Source of the DNA: Takakia lepidozioides
Lineage: Eukaryota > Streptophyta > Takakiopsida > Takakiales > Takakiaceae
Length of the DNA: 64,000 nt
Direction: 5' to 3'
Assembly: GCA_030704615.1 (NCBI GenBank)
Contig: CM060734.1
Location: 39,014,042-39,078,041, forward strand
The position numbers were made by a program, and so were the translations under genes. The notes below the pieces were generated by a model. That model worked only from the letters and a program-made list of their open reading frames with translations. It was not told the DNA's origin and made no database searches. Positions 21,415-31,982 of this stretch are shown piece after piece. Position 1 is the first letter of the stretch; the number at the start of each line of letters is the position of its first letter.

Positions 21415-22398
21415 ATGTCTGCATCCACAACGTCTGACAGCACCGGCAGTGGCCATGTGAGCTCCAAAAAGCGAGCCAGAGACAAGAACTGGACGGCTAT
21501 GGAGGTACATGTGTTAGCTGTCACAAAGCGCCATGAGTGGGAGGCTTGGAAGGCCTCCAATGTGCGTGGCAACATGATGTGCGACAAGGTAAAAGGGGAG
21601 AGGGTAGTTGAAGTGTTGGAATCGCAGGGTATGAGCGGGCGGGACGTTGCTGGGTGCACCACCAAGTGGCAGCATTTGTGCAAGCAGTACAAAGACATCC
21701 GGGGGCACCAACTCAATGCCACCGGCAACCAGGACTACTTCACGATGAGTTCCGATGAGCGCGTGGCGTTGGGACTTCCGAAGTCCTTCGCCAGGGACCT
21801 CTTTGAGGACATGAACTTCCTGGCTGAGTGTGCGTGCAACGCTCCCAAAGTGACATCAGCGAGCTTGAGGGTAACACCAATTGTTGCTCCTTTGCCCCCT
21901 GTAGACATAGATACATCGTTGCCTCATATGGAAGAGGAAGTACTACCCTATGCTAATAATGAGGCTGCACCTGCTCTACCATCATTGGATGGGGTGGCCC
22001 ATGTGCGGGTAGAGCATGATGAGGCGCCGATTCTTGCATGGGGTCGGCCTCCAGTGATGGGCCGGGAGAGGTATACCAACACCTCTCCCACACCTTTTAC
22101 CAATTCGACGGGTAAGGAAAAGAAGGGAAGCACAACCAGTGCCGATCTACTCAAGGCCTTCAAGGAAGGGAATGAAGGTTTGTTCAAAAATATGGAGGAG
22201 GATAGGAAGGAGAGAATGGACAGGTTTGCCAAATCTTTTCAACTTCAAGATGACATCTTTAAATTTGAGGTTGAAAAAGCTAGAGCAACCTTAGCTACAG
22301 AGCAGGCAGCTTCAGGTAACCAGCGCACCATGGTGTCGCATTTTGGAAAGCTCGTTGATCATTTTGGAAAGCTAGTTGAGAAGAAAGATGACGCCTAG
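21415..22398 (+). CDS. PIF/Harbinger Myb/SANT-like accessory protein
   Basis: The protein has 327 residues from the ATG at 21415, chosen because the conserved domain starts shortly after it and its context is CCACCATG. Residues about 24-110 form a Myb/SANT-like (trihelix-related) DNA-binding domain: NWTAMEVHVL, GRDVAGCTTKWQHLCKQY and a basic stretch just before (KKRARDK, a likely nuclear signal). The C-terminal part (about 250-327) is charged and predicted helical, with a repeated VSHFGKLVDHFGKLV. In this superfamily the Myb-like protein binds subterminal DNA and brings the nuclease into the nucleus. It is convergent with the nuclease gene and uninterrupted. Confidence 0.85.
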   Translation: MSASTTSDSTGSGHVSSKKRARDKNWTAMEVHVLAVTKRHEWEAWKASNVRGNMMCDKVKGERVVEVLESQGMSGRDVAGCTTKWQHLCKQYKDIRGHQLNATGNQDYFTMSSDERVALGLPKSFARDLFEDMNFLAECACNAPKVTSASLRVTPIVAPLPPVDIDTSLPHMEEEVLPYANNEAAPALPSLDGVAHVRVEHDEAPILAWGRPPVMGRERYTNTSPTPFTNSTGKEKKGSTTSADLLKAFKEGNEGLFKNMEEDRKERMDRFAKSFQLQDDIFKFEVEKARATLATEQAASGNQRTMVSHFGKLVDHFGKLVEKKDDA

Positions 22399-23966
22399 GG
22401 ATATAGGGGATGACGCCTAGAAAGATACAGAATATGCAATCAAAGAACAGAACAAGCTGCATGTGACATATTCAAGTTGCTCTGTTTGTTTAAAGAGACA
22501 ACTCTGACATTTTTGACAGATGTTTTTGTATCTCATACTTGTATTCATGCAACTGTGCTTTGAAGTACTGGACCTGACTGCTAGGTTTCCTCATTAGACC
22601 CTTTTGCAGTGGCTGTGGGTTGTGTATTGTGCCAGACGCTCCATTGTCAATTTCAACATGTGATATCAGACCTTCAAGTGTGAACACACTTGAATCCACA
22701 GCCATGGATCCAAGACAAAAACAGGGCCAGAACTGGCCCCATAAACCTTGATACATAGATAGGCTACATCCAGGGTCATAGCAATGTGCACAGTGGCCTC
22801 TACGTCCCTTTGAGTTTGGTTCATAAATGCACACTATATCTCATTCCTGAATGCAGGTGCTTCTCAAAATGGTGGCCAGTTGTCATTGATCCTTCCAGAT
22901 GACAAGAATGAGCCTATCGAAATCTGCAAATTGGGAATTTCTGATAGCTTCAACTAGAGACCATGAATGCAGAGCTCCATTAGCATTGTCATGTACAACT
23001 GGTGTTGTACCCCAAAATCTGAAAATCCACACCATTGTTCTAAATCTGGTCTGAGGGCCACTTAATACATGCCACCCAAAATGTGGTGGCGGGACTAATT
23101 TGGTCTTTTGTCCTGTGGATACTTTAGACATGGGCTGTCAATGGAAAATTAATGTCGTTTACAGCATTAATGTATGGATTGTATCTCCAGTTGCTTAAAC
23201 CATTGTTGGTCTTCCTGACAAAGTATGAGAGTTTCTATGTGACTCATGATATAGTTCAGGGAGTATAGGTGACCAATTTGAACAATACAAAAGCACCAAA
23301 AGCACCTCATATTGTCAGTGTGTTGTGTTGTTTGAACACAGGTTGTTCACAAACAACTCCTGTCATTTGAAAGATGCTTGTAGCTATGGTGGTGGTATCC
23401 TTGTTTGAGTGTGGCTGTAATTGATGCTACAGCTGTCTGGTTACCTGTTATGCTTTCCACAGAGAAGTCCAACATCACCTGACTTCACACATAAGTGCAC
23501 AAACCAGGTCAAACTTGTTTCCCAAAGTAAAGAATGCTAGTTGAGGCCTAGGATGAAGGCATTAGAGAATGTAGGAAGATCCAGCACCTTGTTTCTGGGA
23601 GTGAGAGGCTGCCTGAATGGGTTCACTTGCACATGCTCAACAAAAGCCACATGATGAGTGACACATGGAAAATAAGTGCCTAGGGACCATAGCAGTTTTC
23701 AATGAAAATAGCAGTAAGAGAATTCTTATCTTGACTGGGAAAGCGACCTACTAGGCCATGGATGTACACAAGAAAAGCACACACCTTACCACTGTGAACC
23801 ACTGACAATTTCACTTAAGTCAGCAAACACAAATACCTTTGGAACATGTTGTAGAACCAAAATGAAATAGGTCATACAAAGGCAGCAAGGTGCCAGAAAC
23901 ACCAACAAAAATTCCCAGAGGTGAGAATTGTAAAGGGGCACACAGAGAGAATTACAGGAAACGTAC
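22399..23966. other. Non-coding spacer between the two transposon genes, part 1
   Basis: 1.57 kb with no supported gene. Antisense ORFs at 22490-22834 and 22883-23131 lack any recognisable motif. Confidence 0.5.
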
Positions 23967-24069
23967 GTCGTTCTGCATGAGCGAGGGCAATTGACTGCGC
24001 TGCCAAGATTGCCGCCTCTTCGCGATAATCTGTGAAGAATGCTGGCACTCTCATCCTCCCTATGAGGTC
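23967..24069 (-). pseudogene. Possible captured exon of unknown gene
   Basis: A 103-base minus-strand stretch has a good acceptor (TTCTCAG) and donor (GTACGT) and encodes about 34 stop-free residues including RMRVPAFFTDYREEAAILAA and a following helix ending HAER. The composition looks like real protein, not transposon spacer. I do not recognise the family. By analogy with the ATPase exon it may be host-derived. Confidence 0.35.
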
Positions 24070-25101
24070 CTGAGAACAAATGTCAGCCAAAACAATATTT
24101 TAAAACTACAAGCAGCAACTTCTTCTGTTGGATTCATCATAATAACATGGCTCAGTGCAATGGGATCACCACGACACTGGGCGTTGAACACTGGGATGCA
24201 CATACACTACATACAAATATTGTCATTCTCTATTAGTAGTCTAGACGCATTAAGAAGCTTTAGCGATAACCACCCAAAGCCTCATCTGCAAATTTTAGAC
24301 ACTCAATTTTAAACTTCAAGCAACGGACCTAGTTCCATGCTTCCACTGGATTTGGGTGCACTTCCAACTAATTATTGTGCATCCAACCTCACAAAGGAGT
24401 CGTTGAAGAGCTGCATTCCTGCTCAGGTCTAGGCAGCTAGAGTGGAAAGTTTGAAAAATAAAGAAGAGAATGCTGCAAACTCTAATCTTAGAGTAAATGA
24501 CATAAAGATATTAATTTATAAAAAATCCAGCGTAGATCTCTTACAGCCCAATTGCTTGTCTACGCCACTCTCTCCATCTCTTCTATGGGCATTGGAAAGG
24601 TTCAGGTTGGGATCCCAGCCTGAAGATGGAAACTGGTAGATGATGGGTTAATCTGCAGTGTTTGCTTGTACCCAGCTTGTGCCAGGGAAGACAACAGGGG
24701 ATTGGGACTGAGGAACATTTCTTCTTCCACTATCCACTCTAAGGCCTGCTAGAAAAGAAAGGAGAGAATGTACTCATATGCTGTAGCCTTGTGGCCATAA
24801 ACCCTGTGCCCAGTTTGGGTGGAAGAAGAGGGAACAACCACTACCTTTGTGGGGCCTCACTCCAGTAGTTCAACTTACCTCAGCCTTCCTAGATCCCCAC
24901 TAGAAAACCCTTCACAGAGGCATTATCAACAGCAGCCTCCTAGTCAACCCCCACAATCTCTCAGCCCAACATCATCCCCAGCTTTTAAACATAGCTTATG
25001 AGCATTGCTTGATCTGAAGCTTTCCCGTCTGAAACATGGTTCACAAACGTCAGAAACGAACATTTCAACATGCAAAAAGTAAGCCTGCATAGAGCACACA
25101 G
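24070..25101. other. Spacer between the two transposon genes, part 2
   Basis: Holds a decayed LINE 3' end (24757-24930). Nothing else recognised. Confidence 0.5.
24757..24930 (-). mobile_element. LINE 3'-end remnant
   Basis: Matches the family 3' UTR at 1-140 and 3770-3940 with heavy divergence (TACTCAT, CCTTGTGGCCAT, CCCAGTTTG, ACTACCTTTGT). The preceding GGAGAGA fits the usual GA junction. Confidence 0.7.
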
Positions 25102-26379
25102 TCATGTGTTGATGACGTGGTTGCACAATATCGCCCTCAAATCAGCACCAACTGTATGGCCCCTATTGACAACTGGTTCTTGACTGTGGGCAACTCGATC
25201 ACGCTCCATGATGGCTGCCATGGCATCCATCTCATTGTAGATGCCCTCGAAGTCAACTTCCTTGAAATCAACCAAAAGATTATATAGGATGCAGCAGGCA
25301 TGAATAACCTGGGGCAAGAAATCAATGTCGAGTTCGCTCCTCCAACCCACCTCTTTGAAGGTACCTTTCATTCGACCAAAGGCAATCTCCGAGAAAATTC
25401 TTGCCTTTGACAATTGGTGATTGAAGACGGTTTTGGCTCTAGAGAGGACTGGAGCATTGGGAGCTCTTTTGTAACTAGGGATGAGCCAGGGGAGGGCAGG
25501 GTAGACTGCATCACCAATAAGGAGTGGTGGGATCTCGTGTCCATTGTCAAGAATGACATTCTCACCACGCAAAAGAGTGCCCTGTGACGCAGGATAGAAA
25601 AGGGGGGAGTTTCGTAACACCCTAGAGTCGTTCATACTGCCGGGCTCTCCAACATAGATATCTACAAACTTTGCATCTGGATCCACGACCCCTTGTAGAA
25701 CCATTGAATAGTAACCATTTCTGTTCATATAATCAAATTTGATGTCATTGTTGGGGGCCTTGATTCTGATCTGTGTACAATCAATTGCACCAACAACATT
25801 CGGAATCCCTGATCTCTTCTCGTTTTCAAGCATCGATTTCTTGAGAGTCTCACCTCCTTGCCACTGCAGGTGGTGACCCAGGACAGAGATAATGGCAGGG
25901 ACCACTTGTCGCAAAAGCTCATACAAAATTGAACGACCAATTCCAAAAGCCTCGGTAATTTCTATTGTTGTGGCTACCCACAGTAGTTTATAAAGCACTG
26001 CCACTCTCATCGGTACAGGTAAGCTCCTCCGGTACCTAGTATCCTGCATCTGTATAACCGGTGCAAGGGCATTGCACAACCAATCGAATGTGCCTGCACT
26101 CATCTTCATAATCTGCAGCCATCTCTCGTCATCATATTGCAAAAGAAAGTCCTCAAACCAAGCTCTCGATCTGTGCTTGACCCACATCCCTGAAGACACA
26201 CCACCTCTCGGCTTGTAGTTCCTAATGGTCCAAAACTGGCGCTGCAAAAAACTCCTACATGCAAGGAGTAACATATCTGGATCGTCCTCCTTGGCTAGGT
26301 CAATATCATGACGAAGCAAAGTCGGTCGTGCCTCTTGTGGGCGTCTCATCCCAAACAACTCTGGAGCCTGATCGAGCAT
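25102..26379 (-). CDS. PIF/Harbinger DDE nuclease (HARBI1-like transposase)
   Basis: This 425-residue ORF has the DDE_4-type endonuclease fold. Acidic residues are in the expected contexts: D200 in VVGAIDCTQIRI, D251 in GEPGSMNDSRVL, D290 in LLIGDAVYPALPWLI and E331 in ARIFSEIAFGRMKGTF. The N-terminal half has the helix-turn-helix region (FGIGRSILYELLRQVV). The length is close to the usual 350-450 residues. The family cuts and rejoins transposon ends, with preference for TAA/TTA sites. No stop or frameshift is visible and every catalytic position is kept. In GDAVYP the usual Gly is Val, a conservative oddity. It is convergent with the Myb-like gene and lies about 1 kb from the right terminus. 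Confidence 0.93.
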   Translation of the reverse strand: MLDQAPELFGMRRPQEARPTLLRHDIDLAKEDDPDMLLLACRSFLQRQFWTIRNYKPRGGVSSGMWVKHRSRAWFEDFLLQYDDERWLQIMKMSAGTFDWLCNALAPVIQMQDTRYRRSLPVPMRVAVLYKLLWVATTIEITEAFGIGRSILYELLRQVVPAIISVLGHHLQWQGGETLKKSMLENEKRSGIPNVVGAIDCTQIRIKAPNNDIKFDYMNRNGYYSMVLQGVVDPDAKFVDIYVGEPGSMNDSRVLRNSPLFYPASQGTLLRGENVILDNGHEIPPLLIGDAVYPALPWLIPSYKRAPNAPVLSRAKTVFNHQLSKARIFSEIAFGRMKGTFKEVGWRSELDIDFLPQVIHACCILYNLLVDFKEVDFEGIYNEMDAMAAIMERDRVAHSQEPVVNRGHTVGADLRAILCNHVINT

Positions 26380-27394
26380 GAACTGTATAAAGACAAGAAT
26401 CTCTCACATGGCAATAGCCAATTCGTTTGTCATATTGAAGTTTGAACTCAAGAACCAGCAACACCTCTACTAGGGCAGTATTTAGATTGGCATCTTCTAT
26501 GACTCCAACTTTGACAATGAACCCTGTAGATATGAGCATTCCAATGCTTGAGAACACATCTCAAGATGGATATCATACATCACTAACTTAGCTTGATCCA
26601 CAGTATGGAGCGTGAAAATTTAGTCTCATGGAGTATCATTATTGCAGGCTATGCTCAGCATGGGTGTGGTAGGGAGGCCCTCCAACTATTTGAACAAACG
26701 CAATGGATAAAACGTAGAGTTTGGACAGATCAGAGTTGTTTATAAAACAGTCTCTTCTGCAAAGGGCTTGTGTGCAGCAGCTGGTGGGCCCAGAAGGAGC
26801 TTGTGCAATATCATTGTGTTCCTTCCACTGGACACATAAACTTGAACAGGCTCTTCAAGACCAAAAGGTCGAGGCATTGATGATGTTTAAGCATCATCAG
26901 ACATTGAAAGACATTTCAAAAGGGATCGACCAGCCAAGCATGCCTGTCAAAACAGGGAGAAACCTGCATGGAGCAATTCTAGAAAAAATTCTCACCTTTG
27001 CGACTCAGGAAGGCCTTTTGCTGTCTTCTAGCATCAAATCGCTGTGAACTCTACAGGCACCAAGCACCACAACTCCCTCTTCCCTGCAGCCTTTCGCAGT
27101 TGGTGATCGTTTGTCACTGACAAAAAGATAGCACAAGTCTCTCAAACTGACCTTCCACTGGAACAGCAGTCTGAACGCGGCAAGGCCTGGGTCGTCAAGC
27201 ACTCCCACTGGCTCCGTCCACCATAGCCGCGGGAAGACGGGCGGGCAGCCCGATTTTATTTTTTTTGCGCTCCTGCTAACAAACTGCCGCGCGACGGTTT
27301 GTTAGTAGCCAGGTGCGGTCGCCGTCAAGGTTCCTGCCAGACCTGCTAGCTAGCCGGCGCGCTAGCTACGGCTAGTGGCCTGCTAGGAAACCGG
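26380..27394. other. Right subterminal region of the PIF element
   Basis: Presumed promoter of the nuclease, the PPR fragment, and GC-rich subterminal repeats from about 27230. Confidence 0.5.
26611..26715 (+). pseudogene. PPR protein gene fragment inside the PIF element
   Basis: The plus strand encodes ENLVSWSIIIAGYAQHGCGR followed by EALQLFEQ, the L/S-type PPR consensus (VSWNAMIAGYAQHG-EAL-LF). It has no start and runs into unrelated sequence on both sides. It is about 11.6 kb from the other PPR fragment at 14900-15095; the two segments would be close in a normal PLS protein. Confidence 0.8.
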
Positions 27395-27411
27395 CAGGTG
27401 CGGCCGGGGCC
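27395..27411 (-). repeat. PIF/Harbinger right terminal inverted repeat
   Basis: The complement reads GGCCCCGGCCGCACCTG. A subterminal copy of the motif, GACCGCACCTGGCTACTAAC on the minus strand, lies near 27303-27322 and matches the left end GCACCTGGCTGCTAAGC. Confidence 0.95.
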
Positions 27412-28070
27412 TAACACCACTAAACTCCTACACACCCTCCACTTCATAGCCATTAGATTCATAATTGCCCTCATTGTCAACAAACGCAAGACTGTAAGTG
27501 GTCGGTTGACCGCCTTGTAGATAGGCCCCCCCTCCCATAGAGCCCACTCCCAAAAGGGGGAAGTACCCATTGGGGGGAAGATGCTCTTATTTATGCTAAG
27601 TTAACTTGATTGACGGTGTTTATTGGCTCCTCCCTTAAGGGAGAGACCACGTTGAGGCGCTTTTCTCCTGATGTACCTTCACCACTTAATACCTACCGAC
27701 ACCTTCACCAGGTTGGAACCAACATAGTGGCGCCAAAGCTCAAGGCAATGCACCACCACCTTCAATTCCCCAATAAATAACCATTTGTAATAGATTGTAA
27801 TCCACACCGGCCATAGCAGGAGTTGAACCCCGAACCTGCACTTATGAAAGAGCTAAGAGAAATTTAGGTTTAGGAAAGCAGAGAGCCCGATGGCTGTGCG
27901 CGCGCTGTTTCTTTCTGCGCGATTTTGAGCTTCTCTGCGGGGCTTCAAGGCGACCAGATTGCGAGCACAAGAGTGAGGCAGTGTGGAGTAAAAGCTACAA
28001 GAAATCTGCAACGTTAGATGGTCAATTGGAAGCAGCAGCAGCACAGCTGATAAAGTAAGGCACTTCCACC
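27412..28070. other. Right flank of the PIF element
   Basis: Begins with the TAA target copy. Around 27815-27845 the minus strand has GGTTCGGGGTTCAACTCCTG, a perfect pol III B-box (GGTTCAACTCC), but no convincing A-box was found, so this is only a possible SINE remnant. Otherwise no gene. Confidence 0.45.
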
Positions 28071-28547
28071 ATGGGTACCACTTCCGAACAAGGAGCAAGA
28101 GAGTCGTTATATCATACACACGGAGAAGCCAGGACTATCGTGAGATTTTTTACTACAGCCTTCGTGGAGCTCTGTGCTACTTGGGAAGGCGATGCTATCT
28201 GTAGTGATACCATTGGAATGATTATCAGTCAATTTCTTTGCCCAAAATGCTCTGAAATGTGCTGCATCCAATGTGCCAAACGGCTGCTAGATTGGCATTT
28301 TCTTATTCAACATGCAGACCCTCCTCTTGTGGCAGAGCCAGATTTTAGAGCTTGGCAAACTATGGTAACACTGAATAGTACCTGCTGTAGGGGCCCAATG
28401 GAGAACGATGAGGTGGACTCAGTCGCAACACTTTTGGGTGACCTTGTGGCCTATCGAGCTAGTGGTGCCAGCCATTTGGAAGTCGTAGGTGGGACGTATT
28501 TTGAGCGATCAACTTCGGTACCTCAAAGTCATCAGTCTTACTTGTAA
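28071..28547 (+). CDS. Hypothetical Cys-rich ORF
   Basis: 158 residues beginning MGTTSEQGARES. It has a Cys cluster (CPKCSEMCCIQCAKR) of a kind that could bind zinc, flanked by hydrophobic/aromatic residues and a later CCRG. No family is recognised. The ATG is preceded by CCACC, a good plant context. It could be a real small gene, a fragment or chance. Confidence 0.3.
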   Translation: MGTTSEQGARESLYHTHGEARTIVRFFTTAFVELCATWEGDAICSDTIGMIISQFLCPKCSEMCCIQCAKRLLDWHFLIQHADPPLVAEPDFRAWQTMVTLNSTCCRGPMENDEVDSVATLLGDLVAYRASGASHLEVVGGTYFERSTSVPQSHQSYL

Positions 28548-29214
28548 ACCAGCATCTGTGCTCCAAAAGTGGGAAGGGGGGCATTTTGGGCTCTGCTTAA
28601 GACAGCTTGTCTTCATAGAATGCTAAGTGCTCCTACGACCTGGTTGATATGTAGTCCACTGTGTGTGAACATCAACTTCCAATCTCATTAACAGTTGGAG
28701 TCAATCATGTGGTAGGTGTTGCCCTGCAACAAGAACAAGGGCAACAGCAGCGATGTTCAGATGAATACCCCCGGCACCAGAGGCGCTTCTGCGAGAGGCA
28801 AATACATTTCATCCTTATGCAGTCGCTGCATATACGGTAGGTACCTTTTTCCACTCACTTGATCCTGCCACGTGTTTCTCTTACAGGGTAAACTTCTTGT
28901 TAAGTTTCTTCTAGAATGTGGAGGGATTGCCTGTCTTGCAAAACCACTTGGCATGATTCTCCATCTCCAGGCTGAAACCGCTTTTGACAGTAGGGCGTCC
29001 AAGATGGCACGGCTGCTTTTCTGTATTATTGGGTAGAACAACAGGAAACCCTTGTTTGATTGTACTGCTTTACCTCCTTTCTCTCGTCCCATATATGTTG
29101 AGACGATTGCACTCACTGGCCTTGTGGAAATGTGTCAATGGAGCGAGAGCTGACATGTACATTCTGGGGAATGTCAAGGGTACAGGGCCAATTGCTTGAT
29201 GTGGGTCGCCACTC
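28548..29214. other. Intergenic, repeat debris
   Basis: No gene supported. The ORFs on both strands are short and without motifs. Confidence 0.45.
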
Positions 29215-29460
29215 ACTGACATTTCCATGCCCAACATGGCCTTACAAACATCGGCTTCCAAGTCAGCTTCATCTTAACGGGGTCAATTCGTCAGTTCCTC
29301 CTGCCTAATATTCAGGTACTTGAAAATCTCCTCTTCCCTTGCCAGGGCTTCACCTGTTGAACAGGACACTTTAGCTTCCAAGAAATAGATTCGATCATCT
29401 TAGGGTATCTGGTATTAGGCATGTGATTCAACTGACCCCATCATCTGACCTTAAACTCTG
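29215..29460 (-). mobile_element. LINE ORF2 remnant
   Basis: A highly diverged minus-strand piece of the LINE connection region: WWGQL, MPNTRYPK, IESISWK and ADLEADVCKAM can be aligned with unit a (409-800). Several stops. Same family as the array at 1-5325. Confidence 0.65.
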
Positions 29461-29934
29461 CTGCTGGCCTGGCAAGGCTTGCCTCACTTCCTGACCTAGG
29501 GCTCCATTTTCCTTCTTGCCCCATTCCACTAGCTCCTGGGTTAGACATACAGCATGTACTTGAACTTAGAACATAAATGTTGGCTATTACAGTGCAGTAT
29601 GCAGGCCAGACAACTCTTTAGTTTGTTCTTTTGTAGTCTAGTTTGTTGACTTGAGCTTTTTCGGTGTCTATTTTTTCTTTAGCCCCACAACTCGAGGTCG
29701 TGTGTAATTGGAATGTTTTTAGAGATGTCTGTCAGGTAGCTCCTCATTCTGCCTATTTGTTAGGAACCCTTGCAACTGTTTGTGAGGGGATGATAGAGAC
29801 CCAAACAGAGCCTTCACCGATGGACTTTGCCAATGGTGTGTTTCCTTGCAATGATGCAGGAGTATAGATGGGCGGTAAGAGCAAAGTTGACGATGGAGCC
29901 TGGGCTGCATGTGCAGATATAGCCACATATTCAG
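29461..29934. other. Intergenic stretch
   Basis: Nothing recognised. Confidence 0.4.
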
Positions 29935-30155
29935 TCCTCATATTCAGCTCCCTGCAAAATTATCCCCGCAAATTTATCCCCTCAGATTTATCCCCTCAAA
30001 TTTATCAGATTTATCCCTTCAGCTCTCTCATATTCACTTTCTCTCAATTTTATGCCTTCCATTATATTCAGTTCCTTTGAGTTTTATCACTTGGAATTCC
30101 AGTTCTATTCAATTCCAATTCCATCACATTCAATTTTATCTTTTCGTATTTGTAC
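29935..30155. repeat. Pyrimidine-rich minisatellite related to 11383-11665
   Basis: Degenerate units AGATTTATCCCTTCAGCTC and TTCCATTATATTCAGTTCC, the complement of the units at 11383-11665. Orientation is opposite to that array. Confidence 0.75.
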
Positions 30156-30573
30156 CTTGCATTTAATTTATTATTGTTATTTTCTGTCAAGGTGTAAAGT
30201 GTGAACACAAAATGTTTTGATATGATTCTAAAACTCATTTAAAAAAGAATCATAATCATAATTTCTTTTCTTTTTTTCTTTTTTTTGGGTTAACAGGGTT
30301 GGAGCCCTGGTTAACTTTATCCTGAAATATTTTTGGTGGGCAAGGCCCTTACATAGATGGTTATTGGGAGGGAAAAAATTGAACCCTCTGATTACGCCAT
30401 AAGGCACACACACTGTAGTCAGTGAATCAGAGCCTAACCACTCATGATGAGTATTAACGAACTGTCCAGCCTGAGGCCTTTGTCCTTTTAGCGCAATGCT
30501 GCTAAGTGGTGGCGATCCCACCGGATTTGATAATGTGTGTTTCTCAAAACCATAGCTGCTAGAGTAAAAAAAA
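30156..30573 (-). mobile_element. Possible tRNA-derived SINE
   Basis: On the minus strand an A-box-like GTGGTTAGGCTCTGATTCAC (near 30420-30445) is followed by GAGGGTTCAATTTTTTCC (near 30370-30390, B-box-like). The downstream end is T- and A-rich. Box spacing is longer than typical for a tRNA head, so the call is tentative. Confidence 0.35.
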
Positions 30574-31600
30574 CTAGCTACGGTTAGGCCTGCTCCAGTG
30601 GATTGCTTGCCTGATGGACCTAGCGGAAGCTGAGCCTGGAGGCCTTCGATGATTGCTTAACGTGCTTCCAGTTGATATCCTTGACAAACTCCGGTGAGGT
30701 TGTGGATGGTACCCGTGGCGTCTCTCCAAGCCCTTGGGGGCAGTTTGTTCCGGATTGAGGCTATTGCAGATGATCCCATTCTGCCCCCAGGTTGCAATGA
30801 AGGTAGAGTGTAGCTGGGAAGCTTGTTGGTCCGATCGTGCTCTCTCGATATTTGCACATAGTTTTTTCCACGCTTTCCTGGCTTCAATTTGTATGTCCAT
30901 GTAGATTTTTGTGAGGAAGTTCTAGTTGTTTTTGCATTGAAATTTTTTCGCATCTGATTTTCCAAAGGTGCCAGAGCGTAGCGCTTCTAAGAGTATCGTA
31001 AACTGGGCAGTGATTGGCTTTTGATTTTGTTGCTGGGTCATAATTTAGCAGAATGGCCGCCGGTGTGAGGTTTATGTGTCCTCAGGTTCTGTAGAAGTTT
31101 GTGACGAGGGGCCAGACTGCAGCTGGTCCGTGACAATGGAGCAGACAGTGCTCTACTGTTTCCATTAGGGCAGCCGAGCAGCATTTGCAGAGGAGGGCAG
31201 CATCAAAACCCAACCATTCCCCCACTTTTATTGCCCTGTTTGCTATTTGCCAGAGAAACGCTGCTTCCTTGGCTGGTCTTGTTTTGTTCCAAATCGTCCC
31301 CCAGATGGGGTTCTAGTTTTCAATCTGGAAGTTGGGGTGACTCCATCTTTCGTTCCATTTACCCAATAGGGGCTGGGGGTTCAGCATTGCCGAGTATGCT
31401 TTTTTGGTTGTGTACTCAAAAAAAGGCTTGGAGGATGGCCTGAAATTCCACTGCCACTCTTTGGGATCCATGTCCAGATCGTGTAGGGGTCTTCCCCCAA
31501 TCCAAACAAATATTTGGCTGGCCAGCCAGCTAATCAGGGAAGTGGTGAGCGGTGGGAGAGGGTTCATCCCCTTAGCTGGGCGAATTCATCCATAATTTAT
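30574..31600 (-). pseudogene. Decayed LINE (zf-RVT family), second copy
   Basis: Minus-strand frames include DPKEWQWNF, KWNERWSHPNFQIEN, a FLWQIANRAI stretch and a zinc-binding-like CKCCSAALMETVEHCLCHC followed by AAVWPL, the C-terminal region of plant LINE polyproteins. Several stops. Related in layout to the copy at 15100-16735. Confidence 0.65.
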
Positions 31601-31982
31601 TTTTTACTTGGAGAAATTTGGCGATTTCATCCATGAAAAAACAGTGGATTGCGACAGAATATTCGATTTTATTTTTTGAGGTCGAAATCTAGCGATTATT
31701 CGCCACTAAAAGAATGGCTGCCCCCCCCTGCGGCTTGCAGTCGCCGCGGCCAGCCTCCCGCTCTGCCTCCCCTCCACCCCCCAACACCCCCCCGCCCCAG
31801 CCCCGACCCCGCCCCATCCGTCACCCAATGGAATGTCGTTTATATAACACATGATACATGTAGGTCATGCACGCATCCATCCCAGATGTCAGATGTGGTC
31901 ATGAACATAACATGAGCCCATAGTGAGAGTGAAGCCAACACATGCATGGTTACACATGCGTACCCAAGTTTGACTTTCAAAT
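31601..31982. other. Intergenic stretch left of Mutator-type territory
   Basis: Contains a C-rich tract (31720-31815). No gene. Confidence 0.4.

Larger units (their letters stand above)
17314..27411. mobile_element. PIF/Harbinger DNA transposon, complete, 10.1 kb
   Basis: The element is bounded by perfect 17-base inverted repeats, GGCCCCGGCCGCACCTG at 17314-17330 and its complement at 27395-27411. Both are flanked by TAA (17311-17313 and 27412-27414), the three-base target duplication typical of this superfamily. It encodes the two proteins that such elements need, the Myb/SANT-like protein (plus, 21415-22398) and the DDE nuclease (minus, 25102-26379), in convergent orientation. Subterminal DNA repeats the GCACCTGGCT motif and is rich in CTAGCTAG and GTTAAC blocks. 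A nested LINE, a copper ATPase exon and a PPR fragment account for part of its unusual length. Both ORFs are uninterrupted, so it may be autonomous. Confidence 0.92.

Noticed and set aside
21276-21728. 150-codon minus-strand ORF
   Set aside because: It is the antisense shadow of the Myb/SANT-like gene.
27705-27770. GGAACCAACATAGTGGCGCC, like the primer-binding region of an LTR retrotransposon
   Set aside because: No LTR pair, no gag or pol nearby and no flanking repeats, so an LTR element cannot be supported.
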